A stretch of DNA of 64,000 bases from Simplicispira suum (GCF_003008595.1 NZ_CP027669.1:186001-250000), one strand, 5' to 3'; positions 32,179 to 42,992 are shown, numbered from the stretch's first letter. The notes: a model not told the origin generated them from the sequence alone. Numbers and translations: made by a program.

Positions 32179-32619
32179 TCAGCCTACGGCGCGCATGGTG
32201 CACATGAGTTGGGCTTCACAGGCCACTTCGTCACCCACGCGCGCGATGCCTTTGAACTTCCAGATGCCGCCACGTACACGGTCGATGGTGATGTCCAGCA
32301 TCAGTTGGTCCCCCGGTTCGACGGGGCGCTTGAAGCGTGCGCCATCGATGCCGACAAAGTAGTAAATATTGTTTTCATCGGGCACCTGACCCATGGCGTC
32401 AAACGCCAGCAGGCCTGCGGCCTGGGCCAGGGCTTCAAGAATGAGCACTCCTGGCATGACGGGGTGGCCGGGGAAATGCCCCATGAAATAGGGCTCGTTG
32501 AAAGTGACGTTCTTGACCGCCTTGATGCGCGTGTTGCGTTCGAGTTCAAGCACCCGATCCACCAGCAGAAAGGGGTAGCGGTGGGGGAGCTGTTTGAGAA
32601 TTGCGTGAATATCCATCAT
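32179..32619 (-). CDS. fabZ: 3-hydroxyacyl-ACP dehydratase FabZ
   Basis: FabZ dehydrates beta-hydroxyacyl-ACP in fatty acid elongation and competes with LpxA for beta-hydroxymyristoyl-ACP. The 146-residue hot-dog fold protein contains [16 protein letters not shown], the active-site His in [16 protein letters not shown] and the Glu in [13 protein letters not shown]. It overlaps lpxD by 4 nt. Confidence 0.97.
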   Translation of the reverse strand: MMDIHAILKQLPHRYPFLLVDRVLELERNTRIKAVKNVTFNEPYFMGHFPGHPVMPGVLILEALAQAAGLLAFDAMGQVPDENNIYYFVGIDGARFKRPVEPGDQLMLDITIDRVRGGIWKFKGIARVGDEVACEAQLMCTMRAVG

Positions 32620-33608
32620 GAGCGTTCGATCTTGTTGTTCTGCAGGAGGCCTTCAAGCGCCTTGATGCGCTCGCGCAAGCTGTGCAATTGTTTGAGCGTG
32701 GCGGCGTTCTTTTCCCATCGCGCATTGTCATCGATAGGAAACATGCCCGTGTACTGACCTGGCCGCGCCAGGGAGCGGGTCACCACGGTGGCTGCCGACA
32801 CATGGACGTCGTTGGCCACGCTGAGATGGCCCAGCACGATCGCGCCGCCGCCAAAAGTGCAGCGCTCGCCAATCTGTGCACTGCCCGCCACCCCCACGCA
32901 GCCGGCCATGGCGCTGTGGCGCCCTACGCGAACGTTGTGACCGATCTGCACCAGGTTGTCGATCTTGACGCCGTCCTCGATCACCGTGTCATCCAGCGCG
33001 CCACGGTCGATGCAGGTGTTGGCACCGATTTCCACATCGTCGCCAATGCGCACGGCGCCGAGCTGCTCGATCTTGACCCAGGTGCCTCGCTCGGACGCAA
33101 AGCCAAAGCCGTCGGCACCGATCACGGCGCCGGAATGCAGGACGCAACGCTCGCCGATATGGCAGTTTTCACCCACGGTGACACGAGGATGCAAGACGGT
33201 TCCTGCGCCAATGCACGCGCCCCGCTCCACTACGCACAGAGGTCCGACGCAGGCCGTGGCATGCACCTGCGCATCAGCGCTCACCACCGCGCTCGGGTGA
33301 ACGCCGGCCCGCAAGGGCGGCGCCGTGCGGCGCTTCCACAACTGGGTGGCGCGAGCAAAATAGACGTAGGGATCTTCCGCCACGATGCAGGCCCCGCGCG
33401 CGCGCGCCGAATCTGCCATGGCCGGAGCCACAATGACGCAAGCCGCCTGAGAGGCGGCCAGTTGCTGCTGGTAGCGGGGATTGCTGAGGAAGCTGAGCGC
33501 ATTCGCGCCCGCCGTCTCTAGCGGTGCCAGCCGCTCAATACACACCTGGGCGTCTCCGTGCAGGCAGCCGCCCAAGGCCTCAGCGATTTCCCCCAGGCGA
33601 AGACTCAC
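32616..33608 (-). CDS. lpxD: UDP-3-O-(3-hydroxyacyl)glucosamine N-acyltransferase
   Basis: LpxD adds the second acyl chain (N-2) in lipid A synthesis. The 330-residue protein has an N-terminal uridine-binding domain ([12 protein letters not shown]..., residues 1-100), a hexapeptide beta-helix domain (about 105-290) with the catalytic His region [15 protein letters not shown], and a C-terminal helix ([18 protein letters not shown]). It follows skp after 27 nt, as in other proteobacteria. Confidence 0.97.
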   Translation of the reverse strand: MSLRLGEIAEALGGCLHGDAQVCIERLAPLETAGANALSFLSNPRYQQQLAASQAACVIVAPAMADSARARGACIVAEDPYVYFARATQLWKRRTAPPLRAGVHPSAVVSADAQVHATACVGPLCVVERGACIGAGTVLHPRVTVGENCHIGERCVLHSGAVIGADGFGFASERGTWVKIEQLGAVRIGDDVEIGANTCIDRGALDDTVIEDGVKIDNLVQIGHNVRVGRHSAMAGCVGVAGSAQIGERCTFGGGAIVLGHLSVANDVHVSAATVVTRSLARPGQYTGMFPIDDNARWEKNAATLKQLHSLRERIKALEGLLQNNKIERS

Positions 33609-33635
33609 GCCAAACCCGCAGAATGCTCGGCGCGC

Positions 33636-34154
33636 TTATTTGGCCGGCGCAGCATTGAGCGCCTTGATCACTTTGTCGGTGATGTCGTTCTTGGGGTTGA
33701 TGTAGACGGCCTGATCAAGAATGATGTCGTATTTTTCTTGCTCGGCAATCTGCTTGACCACCTTGTTCACACGATCGCCCATCTGGGTCAGCTCTTCGCT
33801 CTTGCGCAAGTTGAGGTCTTCCTGAAATTCGCGCCGCTTGCGCTGGAAGTCACGGTCCTGATCCACCAGCTGGCGCTGGCGGGTGGTGCGCTGGCTCTCG
33901 GACAGCGTGGGCGCCTCACGTTCAAATTTTTCGTTCGCGGCCTTGAGTGCATTGCCTTGATCGAGCAGTTCCTTGTCGCGCCGCGAGAACTCCTGCTCCA
34001 GCTTGGCTTGCGCTGCTTTGGCGGTGTTGGCTTCGCGAAAGACGCGTTCGGTATGCACGAAACCGGCCTTGAATTCCTGGGCCTGCGCGGGCACCCAGGC
34101 AGCCACAGCGGCCAGCGCCAGGGTGCAAGCGGCGAAACGAGAAGTATGTTTCAT
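33636..34154 (-). CDS. skp: OmpH/Skp family periplasmic chaperone
   Basis: Skp is a trimeric periplasmic holdase for unfolded outer-membrane proteins. The 172-residue precursor has a signal peptide (about residues 1-25, cleaved after PAQA). A short beta segment (KAGFVHTERVFREA) follows, then two long charged coiled-coil helices forming the tentacles (about 45-130) and a C-terminal strand (YDIILDQAVYINPKNDIT). Its start overlaps the bamA stop codon by 1 nt. Confidence 0.95.
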   Translation of the reverse strand: MKHTSRFAACTLALAAVAAWVPAQAQEFKAGFVHTERVFREANTAKAAQAKLEQEFSRRDKELLDQGNALKAANEKFEREAPTLSESQRTTRQRQLVDQDRDFQRKRREFQEDLNLRKSEELTQMGDRVNKVVKQIAEQEKYDIILDQAVYINPKNDITDKVIKALNAAPAK

Positions 34155-36451
34155 TAGAAAGACGTTCCGATCTGGAATTGCAATTCCTGAATTCTATCCC
34201 CGGCGAATTTGCGCACTGGCTTGGCGTACGCCAGGCGCAGCGGTCCGAGTGGCGAGATCCAGCTCAGGCCCACGCCCACTGAGGCACGCATTTCGCTGAA
34301 ACGGACACGCTCGTTGTCGCCATACACGTTGCCAAGGTCGGCAAAAGTGAACACGCGCAAGGTGCGATCGTTGCCGGCGCCCGGGAAGGGGGCGATCAGT
34401 TCGACGTTGAGTGAGACCTTTTTCGGCCCACCCAAGGATGCACCGGTCACGTCGCGCGGGCCCAGGGTGCCCTGATCAAAGCCACGTACGGATCCCAGGC
34501 CGCCCGAATAGAAGTTCTTGAAAACCGGGAACGGCCGGCCGTTGATGCCCTTGCCCACCCCCACTTCTCCGTTAAAGGCCAAGGTGAACTTCTTGTTCAG
34601 CGGCACATACTGCTGGTACTGGTAATTGGCCCGCACGTAGCGCGCATCTCCAGCGACGGACCATTCCGAATTGAACTTCTGATAGACCCCTACATTGGGG
34701 GCCAGCGCGCTGTCGCGGCTGTCGCGCGACCAACCAATCGTGAGCGGCACCGCCGAGCTGCTGTAGCCATAGCGGTCCGCATACACCAGATAGGCCGCAG
34801 GAATGTTGGTCCCCGGCTTGATGCGGGTTTGCTCCAGCCCGCCGCCAAAAAACACGGTGTCGGTTTCGCTGAATGGCACACCAAAACGTGCGCTGGCGCC
34901 GGTCGTCACCAATTCGTAGTTGCCACCCTGGTCTTCATAGGGTTTGTCGGTGCGGTAGTACAAGTCGATCGTGCGCGAAATACCGTCCTGGGTGAAATAC
35001 GGATTGGTGGTGCTGAATACCAAGGTACGTTTGTACTTGCTGGTATTGACGTCGATGCCCAGGTAGTTGCCCGAACCAAAAACGTTTTCCTGCTTGATGG
35101 CAAACGAGAAAGACACTTTCTCGGCACTGGAAAAGCCCGCGCCCAGCTGCAGGGAACCCGTCGGTTTTTCTTTCACGCTGATCACCAGATCGACCTGATC
35201 GGGTGCGCCGGGTACTTCCTGGCTCTCCACGTCGACCTCGGTAAAGTAGCCAAGGCGGTCGACGCGGTCGCGCGAGAGGCGGATTTTCTCGCCGTCATAC
35301 CAGGAGGCCTCAAACTGGCGGAATTCGCGCCGCACCACCTCGTCCCGCGTGCGATCATTGCCCGCGATGCTGATGCGCCGCACATAGGCGCGGCGCTGCG
35401 GATCGGCGGTCAGCACAAGCGCCACCTGGCCTTTTTCGCGGTCAATCTCGGGAACGGCTTCGATGCGCGCAAAAGCAAAGCCAAAATTTCCAAAGTGGTC
35501 AGAAAACGCCTTGGTGGTTTCTGCCACCTGATCGGCGTTATAGGGCTCGCCGGCGCGGATCGCTACCAGAGATTTGAACTCGTCATCGCGGTCCAGGTAG
35601 TTGCCCTCCAGCTTGACGCTGGAGACTACAAAGCGCTCCCCTTCGGTCACGTTGACCGTGATGGAGATGTCCTGCTTGTCCGGCGTGAGCGCCACTTGTG
35701 TGGAATCAATGCGGAACTCCAGGTAGCCGCGCTGCAGGTAGTAAGAGCGCAGCGTTTCCAGATCGGCATTGAGTTTGGCGCGCGAATACCGATCTGACTT
35801 GGTGTACCAGCTGAGCCAACCACCAGTGTCCTGGTCAAACAGGCCCTTGAGCGTCGATTCACTGAAGGCCTTGTTGCCCACAATGTGGATGTCCTTGATG
35901 CGCGCCGTATCGCCCTCGGTTACCGTGAACGTCAGATTGACGCGGTTGCGCTCAATCGGCGTAACCGTAGTAACCACTTCGGCGGCATAAAAACTCTTGT
36001 TCAGGTACTGGCGCTTGAGCTCTTGCTCGGCGCGATCGGTCAGCGCCTTGTCGTACGGGCGCCCGTCGGTCAGGCCGATGTCGCGCATGACGTTCTTGAG
36101 CGTTTCTTTGTCGAACTCGCGTGCGCCAGCAAACTCGACATTGGCAACCGTGGGACGCTCCTGTACCACCACCACCAGCACGTCCCCCGAAGCTTCGAGG
36201 CGCACATCGGTAAACAGTCCCAGACCAAACAGGGCCCGAATGGCTGCGGAGCCCTTGTCGTCGCTGTATTCGTCGCCCACGCGCAGCGGGAGCGACGCAA
36301 ACACCGTCCCCGGTTCCACGCGCTGCAGGCCTTCGACGCGGATATCGCGGACCTTGAAAGGCTCCAGAGCCCAGGCGGCCTGGGCCGCGAGAACCAGGGC
36401 TGCCACGGCCGCAACGGTCCGCACGCCAAAGCGAGGTAGTTTTTTATTCAT
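34154..36451 (-). CDS. bamA: Outer membrane protein assembly factor BamA
   Basis: BamA is the core of the BAM complex that inserts beta-barrel proteins into the outer membrane. The chosen start gives 765 residues with a signal peptide (about 1-28, AQAAWA). Five POTRA domains follow (about 29-430), then the 16-stranded surface-antigen barrel with the conserved GGLGSVRGFDQGTLGP loop. The sequence ends in the aromatic C-terminal strand QIGTSF. The ribosome-binding site is weak. It lies 52 nt after rseP and is followed directly by skp. Confidence 0.97.
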   Translation of the reverse strand: MNKKLPRFGVRTVAAVAALVLAAQAAWALEPFKVRDIRVEGLQRVEPGTVFASLPLRVGDEYSDDKGSAAIRALFGLGLFTDVRLEASGDVLVVVVQERPTVANVEFAGAREFDKETLKNVMRDIGLTDGRPYDKALTDRAEQELKRQYLNKSFYAAEVVTTVTPIERNRVNLTFTVTEGDTARIKDIHIVGNKAFSESTLKGLFDQDTGGWLSWYTKSDRYSRAKLNADLETLRSYYLQRGYLEFRIDSTQVALTPDKQDISITVNVTEGERFVVSSVKLEGNYLDRDDEFKSLVAIRAGEPYNADQVAETTKAFSDHFGNFGFAFARIEAVPEIDREKGQVALVLTADPQRRAYVRRISIAGNDRTRDEVVRREFRQFEASWYDGEKIRLSRDRVDRLGYFTEVDVESQEVPGAPDQVDLVISVKEKPTGSLQLGAGFSSAEKVSFSFAIKQENVFGSGNYLGIDVNTSKYKRTLVFSTTNPYFTQDGISRTIDLYYRTDKPYEDQGGNYELVTTGASARFGVPFSETDTVFFGGGLEQTRIKPGTNIPAAYLVYADRYGYSSSAVPLTIGWSRDSRDSALAPNVGVYQKFNSEWSVAGDARYVRANYQYQQYVPLNKKFTLAFNGEVGVGKGINGRPFPVFKNFYSGGLGSVRGFDQGTLGPRDVTGASLGGPKKVSLNVELIAPFPGAGNDRTLRVFTFADLGNVYGDNERVRFSEMRASVGVGLSWISPLGPLRLAYAKPVRKFAGDRIQELQFQIGTSF

Positions 36452-36503
36452 GGAAAGAGGTCGATGTCGGTACCACCGTGCGCCAGCGCCCGGGGCCCGC
36501 AGG

Positions 36504-37865
36504 TTAGCCAAACAGCCGGTTCAGATCGTTAAACAATGCGATGGACATCATCAGCAGCAAAATGGCGACACCGCCGCGCTGCAGCTTTTCCATCCAGGCC
36601 TCGGACACACCCTTGCCCGTGAGACCCTCCCAAAGATAATACATCAGGTGCCCCCCATCGAGCACCGGCAAGGGCAGCAGGTTCAGCACGCCCAAGCTCA
36701 CGCTGATCAGTGCCAGAAACGTCAGATAGTGCGTCAGTCCGCCATGCGCTGAACGGCCAGCGTAGTCGGCAATGGTCAGCGGACCGCTGAGGTTTTTGAT
36801 CGAGGCTTCTCCGATCAGCATGCGGCCCATCATTTTGAGCGACAGCGCAGAGACCTGCCAGGTGCGCTCGACACCGCCCCACAGACCTTCCAGCACGCCA
36901 TAGCGCACGGTGGTGAACTGCGGCGGCTCGCCCACGTACGCGCCGATACGGCCAATCTTCGCGCCCTCTTCATCCGCGAGGTCGGGAGCGATATCCAGCT
37001 CCAACAGGCGTCCGCCCCGCTCGATGCGCCAAGGCTGCGCCAAAGGCGCGCCAGCCCGCACCGAAGAGCGAATGCGCTCACGCAATTGCTGGGCATCGCC
37101 AATATCCGCATCGCCGATGCGCAAGACCAGATCGCCCGGCTGCAAGCCAGCGCGAGCCGCTGCGCCGCCCTCCATCACCTCGCCGATGACCGGCCGAGTC
37201 CAAGGCGTGACAATGCCAATTTTTCGAAGCAGCTGGGCATCGGCTTCGCGTACATCAATCTGATCGAGTGGCAACAGCACAGAGCGCAGCGGCGCGCCAG
37301 GGCGGACCTCCACTTCCAGCCGCACTGGCGTGCTGTCCAGCGCACCGCGCGTCAACGTCCAGCGCAGGTCCTCAAACGAGCGCAACTCGCGCGGCTCGTC
37401 GTCGCCGAGCGCAGCGCTTTGAATGCGTTCGCCGCCGTGCAGCCCTGCCACCTGTGCAATGGAGCCAGCCGGCGGGCTGGAAATGTAGGCCATGGGTTCC
37501 TGGACACCCGCCCAATTCACCAACGCATACAGAAGCACCGCAAGCAACAGATTGGCCAACGGCCCCGCAGCAACAATGGCGGCGCGCGCGCGCAAGGGTT
37601 GCGTATTGAATGCCAAGTGCCGCTCCTCGGGGGACACTGGGGCTTCGCGCTCGTCCAGCATGCGTACGAAACCACCCAGCGGAAAAGCGGCCAATACAAA
37701 TTCGGTCGATGAGCCCTTGGGTTGCCAGCGCAACAAGGGTTTGCCGAAGCCAATGGAAAACCGCAGCACCTTGACACCGCAGGCCACAGCCACACGGTAG
37801 TGGCCGTACTCGTGCACGGCAATGAGGATGGCAAGCGCGCCAATGAAAGCGATCAGTGTCAGCAC
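36504..37865 (-). CDS. rseP: RIP site-2 metalloprotease RseP
   Basis: RseP cleaves anti-sigma factor RseA and remnant signal peptides within the inner membrane. The GTG at 37865, with AAGGAG 7 nt upstream, gives 453 residues and the family N-terminus. The zinc site is H18-E19-x-x-H22 in the first helix. Two PDZ domains lie at about 125-220 and 225-310. The third metal ligand is in NLLPLPVLDGGHL near the C-terminus. It starts 19 nt after dxr. Confidence 0.96.
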   Translation of the reverse strand: MLTLIAFIGALAILIAVHEYGHYRVAVACGVKVLRFSIGFGKPLLRWQPKGSSTEFVLAAFPLGGFVRMLDEREAPVSPEERHLAFNTQPLRARAAIVAAGPLANLLLAVLLYALVNWAGVQEPMAYISSPPAGSIAQVAGLHGGERIQSAALGDDEPRELRSFEDLRWTLTRGALDSTPVRLEVEVRPGAPLRSVLLPLDQIDVREADAQLLRKIGIVTPWTRPVIGEVMEGGAAARAGLQPGDLVLRIGDADIGDAQQLRERIRSSVRAGAPLAQPWRIERGGRLLELDIAPDLADEEGAKIGRIGAYVGEPPQFTTVRYGVLEGLWGGVERTWQVSALSLKMMGRMLIGEASIKNLSGPLTIADYAGRSAHGGLTHYLTFLALISVSLGVLNLLPLPVLDGGHLMYYLWEGLTGKGVSEAWMEKLQRGGVAILLLMMSIALFNDLNRLFG

Positions 37866-37884
37866 GTGCAACTCCTTGCGAAGG

Positions 37885-39075
37885 TCAGGCCGCCATGCGC
37901 GCGGCGTGCTGCTGCGCGCTGCTGCGCGCCTGTGCATCAAGCTCAAGCAGCGCCGCCAGCGAATCGGGTTTGGAGGAGGGAACTGCGGTCAAAGTTTCGA
38001 CATTCAAGGCGTGAATCTGGTCAAACCGGATGCGCCGCTCCAGAAAAGCCGCCACGGCCACCTCATTCGCTGCGTTGAGCACCACCGTGCTTCCCGGCGG
38101 AGCCGCCAGGGTTTCCCAGGCCAGGCGCAGCGAAGGGAAACGCTCTGGATGCCCGTGATCGTCGATGGACTCGAAGGTCATCGCGCCAAGTGCATGAAAA
38201 TCGAGTGCCGCCGCGCCCGAGGCGACACGCTCGGGCCACGACAGGCCGTACGCAATAGGCACGCGCATGTCTGGTGTGCCCATTTGCGCCACCACCGACA
38301 TGTCGCGGTACTGAACCATGGAGTGGATGGTGCTTTGCGGGTGAATGACCACATCCAGCTGCTCTGGCGCCAAACCAAACAAATAGCGGGCCTCGATGAC
38401 TTCGAGCGCCTTGTTCATCATGGTGGCCGAATCGACCGAGATCTTGCGTCCCATGACCCAATTGGGGTGGGCACAGGCATCCTCGGGGGTCACGTCGCGC
38501 AAGCTGCCCGGCGCGCGCGAGCGAAACGGGCCGCCCGAGGCGGTGAGGATGATTTTGTCGACCCGCTCACCCCAGGTCGCAGGATCGTCCGGCAGAGACT
38601 GAAAAATCGCCGAATGCTCGCTGTCAATCGGCAGCAGCGTCGCATGGCCGTCCCGCACCGCACGCAGAAAAACTTCGCCACCCACCACCAACGCTTCCTT
38701 GTTGGCCAGCAGCAAGCGCTTGCCGGCGTGCGCGGCCGCCAGACAGGGCGCCAGACCGGCGGCTCCGACGATGGCCGCCATCACGCTGTCGACCTCTGCG
38801 TGAGATGCTATTGTTTCAAGAGCGTCCGGCGCTTGCAGTACCTGCGTTGGAAGCCCATTGGACTGAATTTTTTCCGCCAGATCGCGGGCATGTGCCGCGC
38901 TTGCCATCACCGCGTAGCGGGGCCGAAACTGCGCGCATTGCGCCAGCAACAGATCGGTTTGCGTGGCGGCGCTCAAGGCAAAGACTTCAAAGCGCTCAGG
39001 GTGGCGCGCGATCACATCCAGGGTGTTCTTGCCAATCGACCCGGTGGAACCGAGCACCGTCACGCGCTGGCGCAT
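37885..39075 (-). CDS. dxr: 1-deoxy-D-xylulose-5-phosphate reductoisomerase
   Basis: Dxr converts DXP to MEP with NADPH in the non-mevalonate isoprenoid pathway, feeding UppS further upstream in the operon. The 396-residue protein has the NADPH motif VLGSTGSIGKNTLDVI, the loop LLANKEALVVGGEVF and the metal/substrate site LPIDSEHSAIFQ. The ATG overlaps the cdsA stop as TGATG. Residues 68-91 are encoded by a dispersed repeat copy, with no change in length compared with E. coli Dxr. Confidence 0.97.
   Translation of the reverse strand: MRQRVTVLGSTGSIGKNTLDVIARHPERFEVFALSAATQTDLLLAQCAQFRPRYAVMASAAHARDLAEKIQSNGLPTQVLQAPDALETIASHAEVDSVMAAIVGAAGLAPCLAAAHAGKRLLLANKEALVVGGEVFLRAVRDGHATLLPIDSEHSAIFQSLPDDPATWGERVDKIILTASGGPFRSRAPGSLRDVTPEDACAHPNWVMGRKISVDSATMMNKALEVIEARYLFGLAPEQLDVVIHPQSTIHSMVQYRDMSVVAQMGTPDMRVPIAYGLSWPERVASGAAALDFHALGAMTFESIDDHGHPERFPSLRLAWETLAAPPGSTVVLNAANEVAVAAFLERRIRFDQIHALNVETLTAVPSSKPDSLAALLELDAQARSSAQQHAARMAA
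38804..38874 (+). repeat. Dispersed palindromic repeat, copy 8 (inside dxr)
   Basis: A degenerate forward copy. GATGCTATTGTTT closely matches the left end of copy 1 (GAAGCTATTGTTT), with further agreement in GCGCTT, GGAAGCC and GAATTTTTTC at the same spacing. dxr reads it in reverse as LPTQVLQAPDALETIA (residues 75-90), in the same register as the other coding copies. Confidence 0.6.
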
Positions 39076-39926
39076 CACGACACCAGACGGGTGAGCATCA
39101 TGGCGATGGGCAGCGTAGGCAACAAGGCATCGACGCGGTCCAGCACTCCGCCGTGGCCGGGCAGCAGCTTGCTGCTGTCCTTGGCCCCCGCACTGCGCTT
39201 GACCAGCGATTCGATCAGATCACCCACCACGCTCATGCAGGCCATGAAAAGCGCGCCCAGCACCAGCAGCCAGGCGCCCTGGCTCCACAGCCGTGAATAA
39301 AAGCTGGGCACGGCTGCCTGCCAATGCGCGTCGGCCAGAACCCAGCACAGGCCCAGCAGCAATACGCCCGCCATGCCACCCCAGACGCCTTCCCAGCTCT
39401 TGCCGGGGCTGATGGAAGGCGCCAGCTTGTTCTTGGTAAACCGCAGGCCAAACGTGCGGCCAGCGAAATACGCGGCAATGTCGGCCATCCAGACCAGCGT
39501 CATCACCGAAAGCAAAAAATTGATCCCAATAACGCGCGCCTGCACCACCGCCAGCCACGCCAGCCACAAGCCGAGCACACCCAGCACCAGACGCAATGCG
39601 CGTGGGATGCGCGGCCAACCCGGCACGCCTGTGCGCAGCAACCAGGCGCTGCCCAAGACCCACACACCCCCGCTAACAATCCACAACAGAGCCAGCGGCT
39701 GCGTTATCCATCCGCCGAGCCAGGCTGCGGAACACAGCGCCACACAGACGGCGGAAAGCGCCAGCGATGCCGCAAACGAGCAGCCGTTGAGGCGCCCCCA
39801 CTCCCATGCGCCGCCAGCCATCAACACCAACACCACCCCGGCAAACGCTACGGGGTCGGGATAGAACAGCGCAGGCACCAAAATGGCCAGCAAAACCAGG
39901 GCGGTGAGAATGCGCTGCTTGAGCAT
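39075..39926 (-). CDS. cdsA: Phosphatidate cytidylyltransferase
   Basis: CdsA makes CDP-diacylglycerol from phosphatidate and CTP in the inner membrane. The 283-residue protein has about seven predicted helices. The C-terminal signature is split across ISPGKSWEGVWGG and SVVGDLIESLVKRSAGAKDS, then LLPGHGGVLDRVDALLPTLP, with the metal-binding Asp residues present. It is 10 nt after uppS and overlaps dxr by 1 nt. Confidence 0.97.
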   Translation of the reverse strand: MLKQRILTALVLLAILVPALFYPDPVAFAGVVLVLMAGGAWEWGRLNGCSFAASLALSAVCVALCSAAWLGGWITQPLALLWIVSGGVWVLGSAWLLRTGVPGWPRIPRALRLVLGVLGLWLAWLAVVQARVIGINFLLSVMTLVWMADIAAYFAGRTFGLRFTKNKLAPSISPGKSWEGVWGGMAGVLLLGLCWVLADAHWQAAVPSFYSRLWSQGAWLLVLGALFMACMSVVGDLIESLVKRSAGAKDSSKLLPGHGGVLDRVDALLPTLPIAMMLTRLVS

Positions 39927-39935
39927 GAAGGCCTT

Positions 39936-40697
39936 TCAGGCGCGCGCCAGCACCGGCGGCTCACTGGCAAGTTGTTCGGAAATCAGGCCAAAGCGGCGCT
40001 CGCGGGCATGGTAGGCGGCAATGGCAGCATCCAGCGCCGCCTCGTCGAAGTCGGGCCAAAGCTTGTCGCTGAACACCAGCTCCGAATAGGCCGCCTGCCA
40101 GAGCAAAAAGTTGCTCAAGCGCATTTCGCCTCCGGTACGGATCAGCAGATCCGGGTCGCGCACATGCGACAGCGCCATGGCTGCGTCCAGGCTCTCCGGC
40201 GTAATGGCCTCGCCGCGTGCGGCCAGACCGGCCGCCGCCTGGGCGATATCCCAGCGCCCGCCGTAGTTGAAGCAAATATTGAGCAGCATGAGCTGGCAAT
40301 GGGCCGTCTGCGCTTCCGCCTGCTCCAGACCGGCGCGCAAATGCGCCGACAGGCTGGCACGGTCGCCCACGAAACGCACGCGAATGCCATCGCGCGCCAA
40401 CTGGGGTACTTCGCGGCCGATGGCCCGTGCGAGCAACTCCATCAGGCCCGACACCTCGTCCGCTGGGCGGCTCCAGTTCTCCGATGAAAACGCGAACACG
40501 GTCAGTGCCGACACCCCACGCTCAGCGCAGGCCTTGACGCAGCGGCGCAAGGCATCCACGCCCTGTTTGTGACCCGCCAGGCGCGGCAAAAAGCGGCGCT
40601 TGGCCCAGCGGCCATTGCCATCCATGACGATGGCAATGTGCTCAGGAGCAGGCAGAGGTGAGGCCATGGAGGGAGCGCGGTGCCGCAGCAGCTTCAC
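39936..40697 (-). CDS. uppS: Undecaprenyl diphosphate synthase
   Basis: UppS (IspU) condenses eight isopentenyl units onto farnesyl diphosphate to make the lipid carrier for cell-wall synthesis. Catalytic Asp is in [16 protein letters not shown] (D26). [11 protein letters not shown] and the [19 protein letters not shown] region are conserved. With the GTG at 40697, overlapping the frr stop as GTGA, the protein has 253 residues. An ATG ten codons later (40667) would give 243, and neither site has a strong ribosome-binding site. Confidence 0.95.
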   Translation of the reverse strand: MKLLRHRAPSMASPLPAPEHIAIVMDGNGRWAKRRFLPRLAGHKQGVDALRRCVKACAERGVSALTVFAFSSENWSRPADEVSGLMELLARAIGREVPQLARDGIRVRFVGDRASLSAHLRAGLEQAEAQTAHCQLMLLNICFNYGGRWDIAQAAAGLAARGEAITPESLDAAMALSHVRDPDLLIRTGGEMRLSNFLLWQAAYSELVFSDKLWPDFDEAALDAAIAAYHARERRFGLISEQLASEPPVLARA

Positions 40698-41251
40698 ACC
40701 GCCAGGATGTCCTGCTCCTTGGCAGCCACCAAGGCATCGATTTCGCTGATGTGGCGGTCGGTAATCTTCTGAATATCGGCTTCGGAGCGTTTCTGGTCGT
40801 CTTCGGACGCCAGTTTGTCCTTCACCATGCGCTTGACCGCTTCATTGGCGTCGCGGCGCAGGTTGCGCACGGCGATCTTGGCTGACTCGCCTTCGTTGCG
40901 CGCCAGCTTGGTCATTTCCTTGCGGCGCTCTTCGCTCATCGGCGGCATGGGCACGCGAATCAGCTCACCCAGGGAGGCGGGGTTGAGTCCCAGATCGCTC
41001 TCGCGAATCGCCTTTTCGATCTTGGCGCCCATGTTCTTTTCCCAGGGCTGCACGCTGATAGTGCGCGCATCGAGCAATTGCACATTCGCCACTTGGCTCA
41101 GCGGCACCATGGAACCGTAGTACTCGACATGGATCGAGTCGAGCAAGGCCGGGCTGGCGCGGCCAGTGCGGATCTTCTGCAGATTGTTCTTGAAGGCAAC
41201 AATGGACTGATCCATCTTGCCTTCCATGGTCTTTCGAATGTCGGCTGTCAT
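40694..41251 (-). CDS. frr: Ribosome recycling factor
   Basis: RRF splits post-termination ribosomes together with EF-G. The 185-residue protein matches the family length and shows [50 protein letters not shown] and [17 protein letters not shown]. The ATG at 41251 is preceded by AGGAGAAAG. It lies 43 nt after pyrH. Confidence 0.98.
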   Translation of the reverse strand: MTADIRKTMEGKMDQSIVAFKNNLQKIRTGRASPALLDSIHVEYYGSMVPLSQVANVQLLDARTISVQPWEKNMGAKIEKAIRESDLGLNPASLGELIRVPMPPMSEERRKEMTKLARNEGESAKIAVRNLRRDANEAVKRMVKDKLASEDDQKRSEADIQKITDRHISEIDALVAAKEQDILAV

Positions 41252-41294
41252 GTTCTTTCTCCTCGAAATCGGGGATCTGTGGCCGCGCAGCGCT

Positions 41295-42017
41295 TCACGC
41301 GTGCACCAACGTGCCTTCGTCCAGACCCATGACGACGCGCTTGAGTGCGCCGGGTTTGAAGATGGAAAACACCTTGACGGGGAGCTTCTGGTCACGGCAC
41401 AAGGCAAACGCCGTGGCGTCCATGATGCCCAGATTGCGTGCCATGGCTTCGTCAAACGTCAGTGTGGCATAGCGCGTGGCTGAGGCATCCTTGTGCGGAT
41501 CGGCGGTGTACACGCCATCGACTTTGGTGGCCTTGAGCACCAATTCCGCACCAATCTCCGCGCCCCGCAGGGCGGCGGCCGTGTCGGTGGTAAAAAAAGG
41601 ATTGCCGGTGCCGGCAGCAAACACCACCACCTTGCCTTCTTCCAGGTATTGCAGCGCCTTGGGACGCACATAGGGCTCGACCACCTGCTCGATGGAGATG
41701 GCCGACATCACACGCGCTGTGAGCCCCTGCTTGTCCATGGCATCCGCCAGCGCCAGTGCATTCATTACCGTGGCCAGCATGCCCATGTAGTCGGCCGTGG
41801 CGCGGTCCATGCCTTCGGCGCCGCCTGCGACCCCGCGGAAGATGTTGCCTCCGCCAATGACCACCGCCACTTCGACGCCCATGCGGGTGACCTCAGCCAC
41901 CTCCCCCACCATGCGCACGATGGTCGCGCGGTTGATGCCGAAGGCATCTTCGCCCATGAGCGCCTCGCCCGACAGCTTGAGCAAAATGCGCTTGTAGGCC
42001 GGCGTGGAGGTGGTCAT
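41295..42017 (-). CDS. pyrH: UMP kinase
   Basis: PyrH phosphorylates UMP to UDP and is a hexameric amino-acid-kinase-fold enzyme allosterically controlled by GTP and UTP. The 240-residue protein shows [28 protein letters not shown], the helix following [19 protein letters not shown] and [15 protein letters not shown]. It lies 51 nt after tsf in the conserved rpsB-tsf-pyrH-frr order. Confidence 0.98.
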   Translation of the reverse strand: MTTSTPAYKRILLKLSGEALMGEDAFGINRATIVRMVGEVAEVTRMGVEVAVVIGGGNIFRGVAGGAEGMDRATADYMGMLATVMNALALADAMDKQGLTARVMSAISIEQVVEPYVRPKALQYLEEGKVVVFAAGTGNPFFTTDTAAALRGAEIGAELVLKATKVDGVYTADPHKDASATRYATLTFDEAMARNLGIMDATAFALCRDQKLPVKVFSIFKPGALKRVVMGLDEGTLVHA

Positions 42018-42068
42018 GGGGTTCTTTCGTAAGACGGAGCAAAAATGGGCGGATTGGTCGTCGAAAAC

Positions 42069-42992
42069 TCAGGCGCCAGCCTTGGCAGCAGCGACCTGGG
42101 CAGCGACTTCAGCGGCGAAGTCATCCACCTTTTTCTCGATGCCTTCACCCACCACGTACAGCGTGAAGCCCTTGATCTGGGTGCCGCGCTCCTTGAGCAT
42201 TTGCTCGACGCTTTGCTTGTCGTTCTTCACGAAAGCCTGGTTGAACAGCGACACTTCCTTGAGGTACTTCTGCACGCCGCCTTCGATGCGCTTGGTCACG
42301 ATTTCATCGGACTGCACCGGCTTGCCTTCGGCCTGCGCCTTGGCCTTGTCTTCCGCTGCCTTGGCGGCGGCGACCGAGCGCTCTTTCTCAATCAGTTCGG
42401 CGGGCACGTCGCTGCTGGCCAGGGCCACGGGCTTCATGGCGGCAATGTGCATGGCCACGTCTTTGGCAGCCGTCTCGTCGCCTTCGTACTGCACCACGAC
42501 GCCGATGCGCGTGCCGTGCAGATAGGACGCAAGCTTGTCGCTGCCAGCAAAACGCTGGAAGCGGCGAAACGACATGTTCTCGCCGATCTTGCCAATGAGG
42601 CCCTTGCGCACGTCTTCCAGCGTGGGGCCAAAGCTGTCCTGCTCATAGGCGAGCGCACCCAGGGCGGCGATGTCGGCAGGATTGTGCTGGGCGACCAGTT
42701 TGGCTGCGGCATTGGCCATGGCGATAAAGCTATCGTTCTTGCTGACAAAATCGGTTTCGCTGTTCACTTCGAGCAGGGCGCCGGTATTGCCATCGATGAA
42801 GCTGGCCACCACGCCTTCGGCGGTGATGCGCGATGCTGCCTTCCCGGCTTTGGTGCCGAGCTTGACGCGCAGCAACTCTTCAGCCTTGGCCATGTCGCCA
42901 GCGGCTTCGGTCAGCGCCTTCTTGCATTCCATCATCGGCGCGTCGGTCTTTGCGCGCAGTTCGCCCACCATGCTTGCGGTAATTGCAGCCAT
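42069..42992 (-). CDS. tsf: Elongation factor Ts
   Basis: EF-Ts is the nucleotide exchange factor for EF-Tu. The 307-residue protein has the N-terminal UBA-like domain with [16 protein letters not shown] and the core motif [13 protein letters not shown] that contacts EF-Tu. The long helical C-terminal half ends in [19 protein letters not shown]. It is separated from rpsB by 97 nt containing a terminator-like hairpin, which would reduce tsf transcription relative to rpsB. Confidence 0.98.
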   Translation of the reverse strand: MAAITASMVGELRAKTDAPMMECKKALTEAAGDMAKAEELLRVKLGTKAGKAASRITAEGVVASFIDGNTGALLEVNSETDFVSKNDSFIAMANAAAKLVAQHNPADIAALGALAYEQDSFGPTLEDVRKGLIGKIGENMSFRRFQRFAGSDKLASYLHGTRIGVVVQYEGDETAAKDVAMHIAAMKPVALASSDVPAELIEKERSVAAAKAAEDKAKAQAEGKPVQSDEIVTKRIEGGVQKYLKEVSLFNQAFVKNDKQSVEQMLKERGTQIKGFTLYVVGEGIEKKVDDFAAEVAAQVAAAKAGA